Source: Rhizobium deserti (GTDB taxonomy: Bacteria > Pseudomonadota > Alphaproteobacteria > Rhizobiales > Rhizobiaceae). From it: a stretch of DNA of 64,000 bases. A program made the translations under genes and the position numbers. The notes under the pieces are model-generated. The model was given only the letters and a program-made list of their open reading frames with translations. It made no database searches and was not told the origin of the DNA. The stretch lies in contig NZ_SMTL01000001.1 of NCBI RefSeq assembly GCF_004358025.1, positions 1,116,001-1,180,000 of the forward strand, given 5' to 3'. Of the stretch, positions 44,995 through 53,960 are shown piece after piece; the stretch's first letter is position 1, and the number at the start of each line of letters is the position of its first letter.

Positions 44995-47538
44995 ATGGCG
45001 CTCGAAACCTACAACCAGAAACGGAATTTCGAAGTCTCCCCGGAACCGCAGGGCCTCGAGGGCCAGACCGGCGGCAACAGTTTCGTGATCCAGAAGCACG
45101 ATGCGACCCGGCTGCATTACGATTTCCGGTTGGAAATGGACGGTGTGCTGAAAAGCTGGGCGGTCACCCGCGGGCCGAGCCTCGTTCCCGGAGAAAAGCG
45201 GCTGGCCGTGCATGTGGAAGATCATCCGCTCGACTATGGCACGTTCGAAGGCACGATCCCGGAAGGCAATTACGGCGCGGGCGCCGTCATGCTGTGGGAC
45301 CGCGGCAGCTGGGCGCCGATCGGCGATCTGCACAAGGCCTACAAGAAGGGTCATCTCGAATTCGAGCTGAAGGGCGAGAAGCTGGAAGGGCGGTGGCATC
45401 TGGTGCGCATGGGCCATCGGGAAGGCGAGAAGCGCGAAAACTGGCTGCTGATCAAGAGCGAGGACGAGTTTGCCCGCGCGGAAGGCGACAAGGACATTTT
45501 GGAAGAGCTGCCGCTTTCGGTTAAAACCGGAAAGACGCTGGAGGAGATCTGGGGCAAGGTGCCCGCCAAGAAACGCAGTACCAAGGCCGGGAAGATGCCG
45601 GCCAAGGCATCGGACAAGGGATCGGACAAGTCAAGCAAGACAGCCGTTTCCGCAGCGCATCCAAATACGATGAAGGGCGCGCAGAAGAGCCCGCTCCCAG
45701 ACTTTGTGGAACCGCAGCTGGCAACGCTGGTCAAGAGCGCGCCATCGGGAAAGCGCTGGCTGCACGAGATCAAGTTGGACGGCTATCGTCTCCAGGCCCG
45801 CATCGAAAAGGGCGAAGTGAAGCTGCTAACCCGCACCGGCCTCGACTGGACCCATAAATTCGGCGCCGACATCGTTGCCGAGCTGGAAAAACTTGAGCTC
45901 GAGGATGCGGTCATCGATGCCGAAGTGGCCATCGAAGCCGGCTCCGGCGCCACCGACTTTTCGCTCCTGCAACAGGATCTCAGCGAAGGCCGCTCCGACC
46001 GTTTTACCTTTTACGCCTTCGATCTCCTTCACCTCGACGGCTATGACCTGACCGACGCCAAGCTGATCGACCGCAAGGCAGCGCTGGAGAAACTGCTGGC
46101 GGGGAGCGGTTCGGCCCTCCGCTATAGCGAACATTTCGGTGAGGAAGGCGGTCTCGTGCTCAAGCATGCCTGCCGCCTCAGCCTGGAAGGAATCATTTCC
46201 AAGATTGCCGATGCGCCCTACCGCGCCGGTCGTGGCCGCGACTGGGTAAAATCCAAATGCTCGGCCCGCCAGGAATTCGTAGTGGCCGGCTATGTCCCCT
46301 CCTCCGTCAACAGCCATGCGATCGGCTCGCTGGTCATGGGCTATTACGACAAGGGAAAGCTGCGCCATGCCGGACGCGTCGGCACGGGCTATTCCAATGC
46401 GGTAGCCCAGTCACTGTTCAAGCAGCTCGATAACTTCCGCATCGACAAGAGCCCGTTCGACGAGAAGCTGGCCAGCATCGAGAAGAAGGACGTGGTGTTT
46501 CTGGAGCCGCGGATCGTCGCCGAGGTCGAATTTCACGGCTGGATGGCCGATGCGCATATCCGCCACGCCTCCTTCCGGGGCTTGAGGGAGGACAAGGATC
46601 CCAAGGAGATCGTGCGAGAAGGTGCCGTGGCGGAAGCAGAAACCAAAGAGGACGCCAAGCAGCCTCAGCGGACCGTCACGTTGACCCATCCCGACCGGGT
46701 CTACTGGCCGGATGCCGGCGTTACCAAGGAAGGGCTTGCCGATTATTATGCGCAGGTCTGGCGGCTGATGGCGCCCTTTATCGTCAACCGGCCGCTGTCT
46801 CTGGTGCGCGGCCCCGACGGCATCACAAAACCGCTCTTCTTCCAGAAGCACGGCTGGAAGGGCATGAACAAGAACATCCTCCTGAAGCCCGATCCCGCCG
46901 ATAAGACGGAAGAGGACGTTTATATCCGGGATTTTGACGGCCTGCTCGGCCTTGTTCAGGGCGCCACGCTCGAAATCCATCCCTGGGGCTCGACCCTCGA
47001 TGATTGGGAAAAGCCGGACATGGTCAATATCGACCTCGACCCGGGAGACGGCGTCTCCTGGACCGCCGTCATCGCGGCCGCCCATGAGGTGAAGCAGCGC
47101 TTCGAGGACATGGGGCTCGTCGGCTTCGTCAAGACATCCGGCGGCAAGGGTTTGCACGTGGTGGCGCCGGTCAAGCCGGAGGCGGAATGGCCCGAGGTGA
47201 AGGCATCGATGAAGGCGTTAGCCGACGGCATGGCCGGCGACGATCCCGACAAATACGTCTCCACGATCACCAAGTCGAAGCGCAAGGGCAAGATCCTGAT
47301 CGACTATCTGCGAAACGGCAGGGGAGCGACGGCGGTGGCGCCCTATTCCACGAGAGCGCGGCCCGGCGCTCCGGTTTCCATGCCGCTGTCCTGGGATGAA
47401 CTCGGCGGCGCGATCGGCCCGAACTATTTTACCGTGATCAATGCGCCGGCCCGCATCGCCCAGCTGGCGAGCGATCCATGGGCCGACTTCCGCAAGGCTG
47501 CAGCACCGATCAAGTTCGACCTTAAGAAAAAGAAGTGA
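44995..47538 (+). CDS. ligD: ATP-dependent DNA ligase D (multidomain NHEJ enzyme)
   Basis: An 847-residue enzyme in the order phosphoesterase (about 20-170; FVIQKHDATRLHYDFRLE), ATP ligase (about 230-530; nucleotidyl lysine in HEIKLDGYR, K260) and primase-polymerase (about 555-840; LDPGDGVSW metal aspartates, SGGKGLHVV). It trims, fills and seals double-strand breaks with Ku. A low-complexity linker (residues 190-230, rich in K/S) separates the first two domains. It is cotranscribed with ku and convergent with the second Ku gene, with stops three bases apart. Confidence 0.95.
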   Translation: MALETYNQKRNFEVSPEPQGLEGQTGGNSFVIQKHDATRLHYDFRLEMDGVLKSWAVTRGPSLVPGEKRLAVHVEDHPLDYGTFEGTIPEGNYGAGAVMLWDRGSWAPIGDLHKAYKKGHLEFELKGEKLEGRWHLVRMGHREGEKRENWLLIKSEDEFARAEGDKDILEELPLSVKTGKTLEEIWGKVPAKKRSTKAGKMPAKASDKGSDKSSKTAVSAAHPNTMKGAQKSPLPDFVEPQLATLVKSAPSGKRWLHEIKLDGYRLQARIEKGEVKLLTRTGLDWTHKFGADIVAELEKLELEDAVIDAEVAIEAGSGATDFSLLQQDLSEGRSDRFTFYAFDLLHLDGYDLTDAKLIDRKAALEKLLAGSGSALRYSEHFGEEGGLVLKHACRLSLEGIISKIADAPYRAGRGRDWVKSKCSARQEFVVAGYVPSSVNSHAIGSLVMGYYDKGKLRHAGRVGTGYSNAVAQSLFKQLDNFRIDKSPFDEKLASIEKKDVVFLEPRIVAEVEFHGWMADAHIRHASFRGLREDKDPKEIVREGAVAEAETKEDAKQPQRTVTLTHPDRVYWPDAGVTKEGLADYYAQVWRLMAPFIVNRPLSLVRGPDGITKPLFFQKHGWKGMNKNILLKPDPADKTEEDVYIRDFDGLLGLVQGATLEIHPWGSTLDDWEKPDMVNIDLDPGDGVSWTAVIAAAHEVKQRFEDMGLVGFVKTSGGKGLHVVAPVKPEAEWPEVKASMKALADGMAGDDPDKYVSTITKSKRKGKILIDYLRNGRGATAVAPYSTRARPGAPVSMPLSWDELGGAIGPNYFTVINAPARIAQLASDPWADFRKAAAPIKFDLKKKK

Positions 47539-48657
<1,119 letters not shown>

Positions 48658-48690
48658 ATTCGGATCATCTGATCAAGCACTGGAACAAAT

Positions 48691-48719
48691 GGGGCGGCTT
48701 CCTGGATAGGAAGCTGCCC
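48691..48719. terminator. hairpin after the 66-residue gene
   Basis: Stem GCTTCCT/AGGAAGC (48697-48703, 48708-48714) with a GGAT loop and outer GGGC/GCCC pairs. It has no clear U-tract, so it is a possible terminator only. A second small dyad TTTCGG-N5-CCGAAA lies at 48744-48760. Confidence 0.45.
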
Positions 48720-48854
48720 TACTTCATTTATCCTCTGTGACTTTTTCGGGATATCCGAAATAACCCCCGATACTGTAAGAGGGACTCTGTAGGGTTTTCC
48801 GGCCAGCGATTGGGCCGGCACCGGTTATGCCGTAGTGATACCTCAGAGGTCGGG

Positions 48855-49037
48855 ATGGCGAAACAGAACAGTTCGGTTAAGGAGCAGGAGGCAAGGATAG
48901 GACGCCGGGTCAACCGGCAGGTTTCCGTCTTGCTGACCGAGATCGAAAAGGAAGAGGTTCCTGACCGCCTGCTCGACCTGGCACGCGAGTTGCAGAAGGC
49001 TCTCAACGAAAAGATGGAAGCACGCGCCTCAGAATAG
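48855..49037 (+). CDS. NepR-like small protein, candidate anti-sigma factor
   Basis: A 60-residue protein. Its core (ARIGRRVNRQVSVLLTEIEKEEVPDRLLDLARELQKAL) matches the NepR pattern: an amphipathic helix starting IGxxL/V, a short acidic linker, then E-VPDRLLDL and a second helix. NepR proteins hold EcfG sigma factors until PhyR takes them away. The usual aromatic in helix 1 is absent, so function is inferred only. AGAGG precedes the ATG at 48855. No exact EcfG promoter was seen upstream. A general small coiled protein is the alternative. Confidence 0.6.
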   Translation: MAKQNSSVKEQEARIGRRVNRQVSVLLTEIEKEEVPDRLLDLARELQKALNEKMEARASE

Positions 49038-49207
49038 CGACCGATAACGCCGGCGGTGGGAGCGAAACCGCTCGCTCATGAGAGTAACTGCCCCCCGGAT
49101 GGACGATCGTCCTCCCCCATTTCCCTTGCATTTCGTTGACCGTCCGACGCGCCGGCTGATCATCTGAGCGGCTGCCATTGTCCTTGTCTCTTGCGCCATT
49201 CCCAGCG

Positions 49208-49232
49208 GGAACTTTAGCCGGTCCTCATGGTT
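49208..49232 (+). promoter_or_regulatory. imperfect EcfG-type promoter of the cysteine hydrolase gene
   Basis: GGAAC-N16-GGTT, one mismatch, ending 29 bases before the ATG at 49262. Confidence 0.45.
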
Positions 49233-49261
49233 TTTGGCGCTCTGGAAAAGGAGGCAAGCCG

Positions 49262-49846
49262 ATGGAGGATCTGGGCCGTTGCAGACATCTCTGCGTCGAC
49301 ATGCAGCGCATGTTCGCCGAAGCCACACCATGGCAGATACCCTGGATGCAGCGCGTTCGCGAGCCAGTAGCGGCGCTTTCCGAGGTTCACGCGGATAAGA
49401 CCATATTCACGCGCTTCCTGCCGCCCAAGACACCGGGCGATGCCTTTGGAAGTTGGCGAGAGTATTACGAGAAATGGCCGATGATGACCCGCAGCCAGCT
49501 CGGTGACGAGATGGGCGATATCATTCCTGAACTTCGGGCCCTGGTGCCGCCTGCCACGGTTTTCGACAAGATGACCTATTCGCCCTGGCTCGACGGCCGC
49601 CTGCACGCCTATCTGCAGCACGAGGAGGTGACTACGCTGGTGATTTCCGGCGGTGAAACCGATGTCTGCGTGCTGGCGACTGTGATCGGCGCTGTCGATC
49701 TCGGGTACTACATCATCCTCCTCCAAGATGCGATATGCAGCACCTCCGACGAGACCCATGATGCGTCGCTGTCGCTGTTCGGCAGCCGCTTCTCCAGCCA
49801 ACTCAGGCTTGCACGCGTTGAAGACATACTCAGCTCTTGGGCGTAG
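49262..49846 (+). CDS. isochorismatase-like cysteine hydrolase
   Basis: A 194-residue cytosolic hydrolase. The catalytic triad of the family is visible: aspartate in LCVDMQRMF, lysine in VFDKMTYSPW and cysteine in GGETDVCVLATVIGAVDLGYY (C136). Members hydrolyse isochorismate, nicotinamide, ureido compounds or similar amides; which applies here is not evident. The start at 49262 has AGGAGG seven bases upstream. Confidence 0.88.
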   Translation: MEDLGRCRHLCVDMQRMFAEATPWQIPWMQRVREPVAALSEVHADKTIFTRFLPPKTPGDAFGSWREYYEKWPMMTRSQLGDEMGDIIPELRALVPPATVFDKMTYSPWLDGRLHAYLQHEEVTTLVISGGETDVCVLATVIGAVDLGYYIILLQDAICSTSDETHDASLSLFGSRFSSQLRLARVEDILSSWA

Positions 49847-49853
49847 CTCCAAA

Positions 49854-49878
49854 GGAACCTTCCGGCGTTTCGTCGGTT
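49854..49878 (+). promoter_or_regulatory. imperfect EcfG-type promoter of the second BON-domain gene
   Basis: GGAAC-N16-GGTT, one mismatch, ending 40 bases before the ATG at 49919. Confidence 0.45.
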
Positions 49879-49918
49879 TCCAGTAGCAGCAATCGCACTA
49901 CCATCGAAGGAGCCACCG

Positions 49919-50311
49919 ATGAAAAACGAGCAGCCAAAAGCCGGCCGTCCCGGGGAAACGTCGCAGTGGCCCCGCTGGGAAGGACCGGCGGAAAGCCGCC
50001 CAAGCGGATATCTTCAGGGCGAGACAAACATCTTCGCAACGGAGCCCGGACAGGAAAAGCAGGCAGGCAAGGGCCCCCTCGGCTACCAGCGCGCGGATGA
50101 TCTCGTCGAGCAGGACGTCAAAGAGCAACTGACTCAGGACGCCTTTCTCGATCCCACCAATATCACTGTCACGGTTCAGGACGGCGTCGTTAGTCTGGGA
50201 GGCTATGTCGCGCAGCTCGCCGACAAGGAGAGGGCCGAGGCCTGCGCCCTGTCGGTCGAGGGTGCGCAATCCTGCCAGAACAATCTTCGCCTCGCTCCCG
50301 AACGGCACTAA
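49919..50311 (+). CDS. BON-domain protein with a disordered N-terminus
   Basis: A 130-residue protein. Residues 1-60 are polar, glycine/proline-rich and probably unfolded. Residues 62-128 form one BON domain (LVEQDVKEQLTQDAFLDPTNITVTVQDGVVSLGGYV, ALSVEGAQSCQNNLRL). It has no signal peptide. GAAGGAG precedes the ATG. It is followed after 20 bases by a small membrane protein, likely in the same transcript. Confidence 0.85.
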   Translation: MKNEQPKAGRPGETSQWPRWEGPAESRPSGYLQGETNIFATEPGQEKQAGKGPLGYQRADDLVEQDVKEQLTQDAFLDPTNITVTVQDGVVSLGGYVAQLADKERAEACALSVEGAQSCQNNLRLAPERH

Positions 50312-50331
50312 CGTCCGGATAGGAGACAGCA

Positions 50332-50517
50332 ATGGCAGACAATCTCTGGTTCATCCTCGTCGCGATCGGCCCCATCCTTCTGGGTGGCGCCATCGCTTAT
50401 GCAATGCTGCAGCGCCGGCGCCTGTCGAGCAGCGAAAAGGCACGTCAGGAAGAGGCCGTTAAAGCTCTTTATGACAAGCCGCAGGGCGGCCGCCAGCCGA
50501 GCACGCACAGCCGATAA
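50332..50517 (+). CDS. small single-pass membrane protein, unknown
   Basis: A 61-residue protein: one N-terminal membrane helix (LWFILVAIGPILLGGAIAYAM), then a basic, polar cytoplasmic tail (QRRRLSSSEKARQEEAVKALYD). GGAGA lies a few bases upstream. It is cotranscribed with the BON gene. The family is common in rhizobia but, to my knowledge, uncharacterised. Confidence 0.8.
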   Translation: MADNLWFILVAIGPILLGGAIAYAMLQRRRLSSSEKARQEEAVKALYDKPQGGRQPSTHSR

Positions 50518-50522
50518 CGGGC

Positions 50523-50548
50523 GGAACCTTTCGCGGCGGCTTGTCGTT
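50523..50548 (+). promoter_or_regulatory. exact EcfG-type promoter of the DUF892 gene
   Basis: GGAAC-N17-CGTT, an exact consensus match, starting six bases after the previous stop and ending 51 bases before the ATG at 50600. Confidence 0.82.
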
Positions 50549-50599
50549 ACGAGTCTCGCAATCCCCTGATCAAGAATGTCTACAACAAGGAGAAACACC

Positions 50600-51097
50600 A
50601 TGGCCAACAAGACCCTCGACGACCTGTTCTATGAGACGCTCAAGGACATCTATTATGCCGAGCGCCAGATCGCCAAGGCCCTTCCGAAGATGGCACGCGC
50701 CGCCCAGGACGAAAAGCTCAAGGCTGCCTTCAAGACCCACAAAGATGAAACCGAAGGCCAGATCGACCGGCTGAAGCAGGTCTTCGAACTGATCGGCAAG
50801 CGCGCCCAGGGCAAGACCTGCGACGCGATCGAAGGTATCATTTCCGAAGGCGAAGAAATCATGGAAGAGTTCAAGGGCACGCCTGCTCTGGACGCCGGTC
50901 TTCTGGCTGCGGCTCAGGCCGTTGAGCACTACGAGATCAGCCGTTATGGCACCCTGCGCGCCTGGGCACAGCAGCTCGGCCTGAAGGAAGCGGTGACGCT
51001 CCTCGAAGAGACGCTGGCTGAAGAGTCCAAGACGGACGAACTGCTGACTGGCTTGGCCGAATCGGCTGTCAACTCGGCTGCCCAGAAAGCTGCATAA
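50600..51097 (+). CDS. DUF892 (YciE/YciF) ferritin-like stress protein
   Basis: A 165-residue four-helix ferritin-like protein: LDDLFYETLKDIYYAERQIAKALPKM, LKAAFKTHKDETEGQIDRLKQVFEL, AVEHYEISRYGTLRAWAQQLG and LLEETLAEESKTDELLTGLAE. Conserved Glu/His residues may bind a di-metal centre. Family members are induced by osmotic and general stress in many bacteria. AAGGAG lies eight bases before the ATG at 50600. It is under an exact EcfG-type promoter. Confidence 0.92.
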   Translation: MANKTLDDLFYETLKDIYYAERQIAKALPKMARAAQDEKLKAAFKTHKDETEGQIDRLKQVFELIGKRAQGKTCDAIEGIISEGEEIMEEFKGTPALDAGLLAAAQAVEHYEISRYGTLRAWAQQLGLKEAVTLLEETLAEESKTDELLTGLAESAVNSAAQKAA

Positions 51098-51151
51098 GGT
51101 CGAGCGACCAAACAAAAATAGGATGCGGCTCGGCTGCATCCTTACAAAAAA

Positions 51152-51174
51152 AGAGGCCCGGAGACCGGGCCTCT
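51152..51174 (-). terminator. terminator of the 76-residue gene, possibly bidirectional
   Basis: A 10-base perfect stem (AGAGGCCCGG and complement) with a 3-base loop. On the minus strand it is followed by seven T residues, 20 bases beyond the 51195 stop. A smaller hairpin GGATGC/GCATCC at 51121-51141 may terminate the DUF892 transcript. Confidence 0.82.
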
Positions 51175-51194
51175 CGATTGGCAACAGGCGGTAA

Positions 51195-51425
51195 CTAGAA
51201 GCTCATGGATGCAGGTGGCCTTGCCAGACTCATTGCCTGGACCGGCAGCATTTCACCGTTCAGCGCCTGGTATCGAAAGAGCCGACCACGCCCCTTACGG
51301 GCCAATTGGGCCTGAGCCGCTTCTAGCGCAAGCTCATAGCTGTAATAGGCGCAGGGCGACTGGACGCCATCGAGGACGTAAACCCAGCCTGTGGCATCAG
51401 GCATGATATCGCAGTAGTTTTCCAT
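51195..51425 (-). CDS. small unknown protein under an exact EcfG-type promoter
   Basis: A 76-residue soluble protein. The N-terminal half reads like a small alpha/beta fold (GWVYVLDGVQSPCAYYSYELALEAAQAQLARKG), reminiscent of small DUF2188-like proteins but not firmly assigned. Two cysteines are present (C5 and C25). GGGAGGAG lies shortly before the ATG at 51425. It has its own promoter and terminator. Confidence 0.75.
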   Translation of the reverse strand: MENYCDIMPDATGWVYVLDGVQSPCAYYSYELALEAAQAQLARKGRGRLFRYQALNGEMLPVQAMSLARPPASMSF

Positions 51426-51450
51426 TCATGTACTCCTCCCAGAGGGCTCT

Positions 51451-51475
51451 AACGCCGATGCCCGAAGAAAGTTCC
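51451..51475 (-). promoter_or_regulatory. exact EcfG-type promoter of the 76-residue gene
   Basis: Minus strand GGAAC (51475-51471)-N16-CGTT (51454-51451), an exact match, 25 bases before the start codon. Confidence 0.82.
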
Positions 51476-51534
51476 GATCAGCGCCGTCAGCGGTAGCTTT
51501 AGTCATAGTCACCCGAACTTTTCTCATTGCCGCT

Positions 51535-51559
51535 GGAACCTTTTGTCTACATCGGCGTT
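51535..51559 (+). promoter_or_regulatory. exact EcfG-type promoter of the DUF2934 gene
   Basis: GGAAC-N16-CGTT, an exact match, 26 bases before the ATG at 51586 and divergent from the exact promoter at 51451-51475. Confidence 0.82.
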
Positions 51560-51585
51560 GGGCGTTTGGGCGAATGGAGACGAAC

Positions 51586-52044
51586 ATGGCGGAATCCAAC
51601 GAAGAATGGATCAGAAGGCGTGCCTACGAGTTGTGGGAAGCCGAAGGCTATCCCACAGGCAAGGATGCCGAGCATTGGGAACAAGCAAGACTTGAATATA
51701 TGACGAATAACCCGGCAGCGGCCGGTTCAGGCAAATCCCGCCGAAAGGCAAATGGCGCAGCAGAAACGCCAGCAGAGATAAAGAGCAGCGCAGCCAAGGC
51801 CACGTCGAGCAAGACGTCTGCATCGAAGGCAGCGGGCAAAGCCGCTGCGGGCTCCAAGCCGACGAAACCGACCGATCTCGCCAGCGCCGCCGAAGCAACT
51901 TCCACCAAAGCGAACTCTTCCAAGGCTGCGGCCGCGAAAGCCACGCCGGTTAAGACATCTGCCGCGAAAGCTCCAACAACACCTGCCGCTTCCGTGCAGG
52001 AGCCTGATAAGAAGCGCTCTAAGAAGGCCGCGGCTGGCGGCTGA
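51586..52044 (+). CDS. DUF2934 protein with a histone H1-like lysine/alanine tail
   Basis: A 152-residue protein. Residues 1-40 form a DUF2934 domain (IRRRAYELWEAEGYPTGKDAEHWEQA). Residues 45-152 are a low-complexity tail of Lys, Ala, Ser and Thr with repeated AAKAT/SSKA/KTSA units, similar to bacterial histone H1-like tails that coat DNA. DNA binding is inferred, not shown. The start at 51586 has GGAGA five bases upstream; an ATG at 51574 is the alternative. It is under an exact EcfG-type promoter. Confidence 0.88.
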   Translation: MAESNEEWIRRRAYELWEAEGYPTGKDAEHWEQARLEYMTNNPAAAGSGKSRRKANGAAETPAEIKSSAAKATSSKTSASKAAGKAAAGSKPTKPTDLASAAEATSTKANSSKAAAAKATPVKTSAAKAPTTPAASVQEPDKKRSKKAAAGG

Positions 52045-52192
52045 CAGCAATGACTGCTGTCACTCTGTCCGAACCCTATCTAAATTTACAGTGGCCGTGG
52101 CGACGACAGTCGCCGCGGCCGATATCTTGTTCCTGCTTGGATTTTTCGGATGAGTGTCGGGCGTACGGTTTATTCAATTCCACTTCGGCCAT

Positions 52193-52218
52193 GGAACGTG
52201 CAATGTAAGCCACGCGTT
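52193..52218 (+). promoter_or_regulatory. exact EcfG-type promoter of glgA
   Basis: GGAAC-N17-CGTT, an exact match, ending 36 bases before the ATG at 52254. The rest of 52045-52253 shows no gene. Confidence 0.82.
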
Positions 52219-52253
52219 CTGATCTACACAAATGCAGCATGGCGGAGGCAGGC

Positions 52254-53837
52254 ATGATGAACGCGCAGGTTTCTGTTGAAAGCATAGCCCGCAATCCTGC
52301 CCAAAGGATCAATCGGGTTGCCGCTTCTGCCCGCCGGAATGGGGATATCTCTGAAATGAAGGTTTTGTCGGTGACATCCGAAATCTACCCCTTGGTCAAG
52401 ACCGGGGGTTTGGCGGATGTGACTGGATCTCTGCCTAAGGCGCTCGCCTCCTGTGGCGTCGAAACCACCTCGCTTGTGCCCGGCTATCCGAGGGTCATGG
52501 AGCAGCTGAAAAACGCGACGCCGCTCGTTGTTTTCGACGATCTCCTGGGCGTGCGCGCTTCGCTTCTGCATGCGCGGGTGGATGGGTTGAGCCTCTTTAT
52601 TCTCGACGCGCCCAGCCTCTACGACCGTCCAGGCGGCCCTTATGTGGATGCGCATGGCCGCGATCACGCGGATAATTGGAAGCGCTTTGCAGCGCTTTCA
52701 CGCGCCGCAGCCGAGATCGCATCCGGCCTTCTACCCGGTTGGCAGCCCGATCTCGTGCATACGCATGATTGGCAGTCGGCCCTCACCTCCGTTTATATGC
52801 GGGACATGGGCTGCACGACGCCGGTCGTCATCACTATCCATAACATTGCCTTCCAGGGCCAGTATTCGGCGCAGATCCTGCCGGAGATCAGGCTTCCCGC
52901 CAGCCTCTACAACATGCAAGGACTGGAATATTTCGGCGATATCAGCTTCCTCAAGGGCGGCCTGCAGACGGCGGATGCGATCACCACTGTCAGCCCGACC
53001 TATGCCCGCGAAATCCTGACGCCGCGCTTCGGCATGGGCATGGACGGCGTTCTGAACGAACGCGTTTCCATCCTGCGGGGCATCGTCAACGGGATCGACC
53101 TCGACGTCTGGAACCCGGCCACCGACCCCTATCTGCCGCGCAATTACGACCTCACCAGCTTGAGGCGGAAGCGTGAAATCCGCCAGGTCCTGATGAAGAC
53201 CTTCGATCTGGATACCGATGACGACGGTCCGGTCTTTGCGGCGGTCAGCCGCCTGACATGGCAGAAGGGCCTCGACATGCTGGCCGAAACGGCCGACGAG
53301 GTCGTTGCCAATGGCGGCAAGCTGATCATCTTCGGCCAGGGCGATCACGATATCGAGCAGCATCTTCTCGCGACGGCGCAGCGCTATCCGCGACGCATGG
53401 CGGTGCATATCGGCTATGATGAACCGACCGCGCACCTGATCCACGGTGGGTCCGACGCCATCGTCCAGCCTTCCCGCTTCGAGCCCTGCGGCCTGACCCA
53501 ACTCTACGCGCTGCGGTACGGAACAGTCCCGGTCGTCTCAAGGACCGGGGGCCTGTCTGAGACCATCATCGATGCCAATGACGCGGCCATGTCCGCACGT
53601 GTTGCCACCGGATTTCAGTTCCACCCCGTTACGACGGACGGGCTGAGATTGGCCTTGAGGCGCGCCATGCATGCCTATGTCGAGCCGAAAATGTGGGCGC
53701 GCTTGCAGAACCAGGGCATGAAAGCAAAGTTTTCCTGGGAGCGCAGCGCCGAACAGTATGCCACGGTTTATGCCAACCTGATCCGCAAGTCCGGCCGCGC
53801 CGCATCCACCAGCGATATCCGCCGCGCCTCCTTCTGA
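52254..53837 (+). CDS. glgA: glycogen synthase (ADP-glucose type)
   Basis: A 527-residue GT5 glycosyltransferase that extends glycogen from ADP-glucose. The KTGGL substrate loop is in [30 protein letters not shown] lies in the N-lobe, and the C-lobe has [33 protein letters not shown]. The start at 52254 has GGAGG upstream. The catalytic core normally begins near [12 protein letters not shown] (codon at 52356), so about 34 extra N-terminal residues are present if translation starts at 52254. It ends at a strong terminator and is convergent with glgX. Confidence 0.94.
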   Translation: MMNAQVSVESIARNPAQRINRVAASARRNGDISEMKVLSVTSEIYPLVKTGGLADVTGSLPKALASCGVETTSLVPGYPRVMEQLKNATPLVVFDDLLGVRASLLHARVDGLSLFILDAPSLYDRPGGPYVDAHGRDHADNWKRFAALSRAAAEIASGLLPGWQPDLVHTHDWQSALTSVYMRDMGCTTPVVITIHNIAFQGQYSAQILPEIRLPASLYNMQGLEYFGDISFLKGGLQTADAITTVSPTYAREILTPRFGMGMDGVLNERVSILRGIVNGIDLDVWNPATDPYLPRNYDLTSLRRKREIRQVLMKTFDLDTDDDGPVFAAVSRLTWQKGLDMLAETADEVVANGGKLIIFGQGDHDIEQHLLATAQRYPRRMAVHIGYDEPTAHLIHGGSDAIVQPSRFEPCGLTQLYALRYGTVPVVSRTGGLSETIIDANDAAMSARVATGFQFHPVTTDGLRLALRRAMHAYVEPKMWARLQNQGMKAKFSWERSAEQYATVYANLIRKSGRAASTSDIRRASF

Positions 53838-53861
53838 GGCGTCGCGGCTGAAGTCAGTTTA

Positions 53862-53891
53862 ATAAAAAAACCGGCCTCGGGCCGGTTTTAT
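53862..53891. terminator. strong terminator between glgA and glgX
   Basis: A 10-base stem (AAAACCGGCC and complement) with a TCG loop, extended by A/T pairs and followed by a T-rich run. It is bidirectional in form and sits 25 bases past the glgA stop. Confidence 0.9.
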
Positions 53892-53913
53892 TATGTCTCG
53901 TTGTATAAGGAGA

Positions 53914-53944
53914 GGTCGCCGGAGGGTCGAATACCCCCCGGCGA
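53914..53944 (-). terminator. hairpin after glgX
   Basis: Perfect 8-base arms GTCGCCGG/CCGGCGAC with inner GGG/CCC pairs, 17 bases past the glgX stop. No T-run follows directly, so it may act together with the stem at 53862-53891. Confidence 0.5.
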
Positions 53945-53960
53945 CTGGTTCCGATGTCGG

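Noticed and set aside
48682..48706. GGAAC downstream of the 66-residue gene as a possible stress promoter for the NepR-like gene
   Set aside because: No CGTT-like element occurs at 16 or 17 bases; it is part of the hairpin region.
49101..49112. Perfect palindrome GGACGATCGTCC upstream of the cysteine hydrolase gene
   Set aside because: Twelve bases are too short to call an operator without a linked regulator, and it lies about 95 bases upstream of the candidate promoter.
51780..52040. Apparent short tandem DNA repeats
   Set aside because: The periodicity comes from Lys/Ala/Ser codons in the low-complexity tail of the DUF2934 protein and is not exact at DNA level; no CRISPR-like spacing.
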